DNA of 64,000 nucleotides from Planctomycetota bacterium. GTDB lineage: Bacteria > Planctomycetota > Planctomycetia > Pirellulales > Pirellulaceae. Made by a program: the position numbers and the translations under genes. Below the pieces are notes generated by a model. The model did no database searches. It was not told the origin of the DNA and saw nothing but the letters and a program-made list of their open reading frames with translations. Below are positions 62,033 to 64,000 of this stretch, in pieces (the stretch's first letter is position 1; every line of letters starts with the position of its first letter). The DNA lies in contig JAPLNI010000042.1 of NCBI GenBank assembly GCA_026692865.1, positions 1 to 64,000 on the forward strand. Direction: 5' to 3'.

Positions 62033-64000
62033 CGAGATTGAGAAGAGCGGATGCAACCGAATACCAGGCAGCATCTTCGGGAACTGGTTGCTTCGTAAAC
62101 TCCTTCTCTTGCTGAAAGAGATTCTTGAGAGCGGACAACTCAAAGTCCTTCGGAGCGCGTGCGACGGCCAATCGAAATGCATAGGTCAGTTGATCTTCTA
62201 AGGATCCCGTCGAATCCTTTCTCACGCGATCAGCGAAAGCTTCAGCCGCTTCGACATAAACGGGATCGTTCAGGAGTGTTAACGCTTGAAGCGGCGTATT
62301 CGAACGACCGCGTTTGACTCGACAAGCCAATCGAGCTGTTGCGTCAAAGGTAACGAAGCTTGGATACGGGGACATTCGTTTGAGAACTACATAGATGCCA
62401 CGGCGATACTTGTCTTCGCCTTCACTGGTTTCGTATTCATAGGCTTGGCCACCGACCTTTGCCCACAATCCTTTCGGTTGCGGCGGGCGAATAGGCGGTC
62501 CAAATTGTTTGGAGCTTAACAATCCTGCGATGGCCAAAGCGTTGTCACGAATCGATTCCGCTGGCAGTCGAAATCGCGAGCCGCGTCCTAGCAAGGCGTT
62601 ATTAGGATCTCGATCAATCTGCTGCGAAGTCATATGCGAGGATTGCAAATACGTTTGGCTTGTCAAAATTCGTCGCAGAATCTTCTTCTGTGACCAACCT
62701 TGCTCGACAAAATCAACTGCCAGCCAATCCAAGAGTTCGGGATGCGAAGGCGGTTCCCCTTTCAGTCCAAAATCCTCAGGTGTTGAGACTAAACCATTAC
62801 CGAAAACCTCACCCCACATTCGATTGACGATCACCCGCCCCACTAAAGGATTCTCGGGCGATACAAGCCATTGGGCTAGATCAAGCCGATTCTTTAGCCC
62901 ATTACTTTTGAAGGAATGAAGTACGCTAGGCGTGTGAGGTTCGATCGGATTAGTTGGACTTCGAAAATCACCCCGTGAGAACATCGTCGACATTCGAGGC
63001 ACATCGACCTCGCGAGTGACGAGCGTCTTGGCGATATCGATCTTACGAAGCGATTGCTCCAGTCCGGCGATTTCCTTTTGGAGCTTGGCAACTTTGGGAT
63101 CTTCGACGGTCGCTTTTGAGAAAGCTTTGGGATAGTCGCCAGTCAAAGCCGACACGCGAAGTCGCCCAATGGTGCGAGCCGCACCAAAGTTTTGCACCAA
63201 CTTCAATTGAAGATGATTCACTCCATCGAGCGAAGCTGGGTCCTGGATACGGAACGCAGCCCAATGGCTCTTACCAAACTGAGGATTGATAGCCCATCCT
63301 GTTTTTTCGTCTTCGTCGAGTGCTTTTGATGCTTGAAAGTTGGCTTGCTCAAAATCAGCGATCGCATCGGTTAAAGCCATCCTGGTTTTTGACGGTTTGC
63401 CTTCACCATCAACAGGGTAGACTTCGAAAGTGCTTAAAACAAAATTGGGTCGCTTTGCATCCCCGCGTCCTGGTCCGTTCCCCGGAAGCGAGGGGTCGGA
63501 TATTGCCTCGATCAAAAGCCCACTGAGCTTCATGTCTTGAACAGACACCGTAACTAAATAGGTATCCGTATCGGGAGCATCTTCGCGAAGCAAGATCGAT
63601 TGATCATCCAGCAATTCGTGGCTGGCACCACTCAATGATTCAAAAGCAAGCGGCTGAAGAGGCGATTGATTCTTGAAGTCTGATTGAGCATTAGTCGCAA
63701 GTTTATCAGCTCGCTTTTGCTGGCTTGCGAGTCTTTGTTTTGCTCCCTTAATCTTCGATTCGAGCTCGACAATCCGCTGGCTTGAGGCCTCATTTTGAAT
63801 TTGCATATATGGGCCCATAAACTTTATGGAGCCAAGCGCTTTAGGATTCGTTCGATCCGCTTCCAGCTCTGTCTGATTGAAGAAAGCAAACAGTCCATAG
63901 TATTCACGTTGAGTAAACGGATCGTACTTATGGTCATGGCACTGAGCACACTCCAAGGATGATCCCAACCAAGCATAGCCTAGCGTATTAACGCGATCGA
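62010..64000 (-). CDS. DUF1549/DUF1553 domain protein (second copy), 5' end outside the window
   Basis: A partial gene: the frame stays open to the window edge, so the cytochrome and start of DUF1549 lie outside. The visible 660 or so residues begin [20 protein letters not shown], with the CxxCH haem-like site ([11 protein letters not shown]). A long insert of about 240 residues follows, with a coiled-coil part ([20 protein letters not shown]) and a beta-rich part that may be a carbohydrate-binding module. Then comes DUF1553 ([38 protein letters not shown]). It is the partner of the following DUF1501 gene. The long insert distinguishes it from the paralog at 3816-6188. Confidence 0.87.
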   Translation of the reverse strand, partial: DRVNTLGYAWLGSSLECAQCHDHKYDPFTQREYYGLFAFFNQTELEADRTNPKALGSIKFMGPYMQIQNEASSQRIVELESKIKGAKQRLASQQKRADKLATNAQSDFKNQSPLQPLAFESLSGASHELLDDQSILLREDAPDTDTYLVTVSVQDMKLSGLLIEAISDPSLPGNGPGRGDAKRPNFVLSTFEVYPVDGEGKPSKTRMALTDAIADFEQANFQASKALDEDEKTGWAINPQFGKSHWAAFRIQDPASLDGVNHLQLKLVQNFGAARTIGRLRVSALTGDYPKAFSKATVEDPKVAKLQKEIAGLEQSLRKIDIAKTLVTREVDVPRMSTMFSRGDFRSPTNPIEPHTPSVLHSFKSNGLKNRLDLAQWLVSPENPLVGRVIVNRMWGEVFGNGLVSTPEDFGLKGEPPSHPELLDWLAVDFVEQGWSQKKILRRILTSQTYLQSSHMTSQQIDRDPNNALLGRGSRFRLPAESIRDNALAIAGLLSSKQFGPPIRPPQPKGLWAKVGGQAYEYETSEGEDKYRRGIYVVLKRMSPYPSFVTFDATARLACRVKRGRSNTPLQALTLLNDPVYVEAAEAFADRVRKDSTGSLEDQLTYAFRLAVARAPKDFELSALKNLFQQEKEFTKQPVPEDAAWYSVASALLNLDETITKE

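Overview
The window comes from a planctomycete, most likely a member of the Pirellulales. This rests on gene families that are almost diagnostic of the group: two PSCyt1/DUF1549/DUF1553 plus DUF1501 gene pairs, an ExbB/ExbD cluster with two ExbD genes, a planctomycete-style type II secretion (T2SS) operon, a Cys-rich SCGC-repeat exported protein, a DUF1569 protein and a ThuA-like protein. Base composition looks close to 50% GC by eye. No rRNA, CRISPR array, transposase or integrase gene was seen. The only intact RNA gene recognised is tRNA-Phe(GAA).

Layout. 1-1684: accessory DNA with four small unknown genes on the minus strand, a strong terminator and a duplicated leader, ending in a 44-bp fragment of a tRNA-Arg(TCT) 3' end. 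This reads as one end of an integrated element. 2346-6188: a DUF1501 and cytochrome/DUF1549/DUF1553 pair (minus). 6591-6663: tRNA-Phe. 6846-19810: a plus-strand run of a squalene-cyclase-repeat protein, ExbB, a one-TM protein, two ExbDs (one with a zinc ribbon), a large TM/beta-propeller protein, a family-5 solute-binding protein and an unknown exported protein. 20071-30000: transporters (two APC amino acid permeases, an MMPL/RND exporter, a CNT nucleoside transporter and a Kup potassium transporter). 30463-34059: TPR protein, small conserved protein, nucleoside deaminase, a tandem 155-bp repeat pair and the Cys-rich protein.

34618-46850 is a compact T2SS operon: secretin, ATPase, inner-membrane protein, five pseudopilins, C-, L- and M-like assembly proteins and a TPR lipoprotein. 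47071-54747 holds a ThuA-like protein and housekeeping genes: undecaprenyl diphosphate synthase, adenylosuccinate synthase, peroxiredoxin, ribosomal protein L33 and RecJ. 54956-64000 is mostly one minus-strand run: cytochrome/DUF1553 (cut by the window edge), DUF1501, alpha/beta hydrolase, DUF1569, CAAX-type membrane protease and an N-formylglutamate-amidohydrolase/glutamine-amidotransferase-like fusion, followed by a beta-lactamase-like serine hydrolase.

The most interesting structures are: (a) a non-coding 137-155 bp repeat family with 11-bp terminal inverted repeats and an internal hairpin that shows a compensatory base-pair change between copies; (b) the ExbB/ExbD/ExbD/beta-propeller/solute-binding cluster as a possible undescribed energised envelope system; (c) the tRNA-derived att-like fragment with its mini-operon; (d) a dispersed 33-bp repeat lying inside the leader of a T2SS pseudopilin gene. 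All functions are assigned by recognising motifs; no searches were run.
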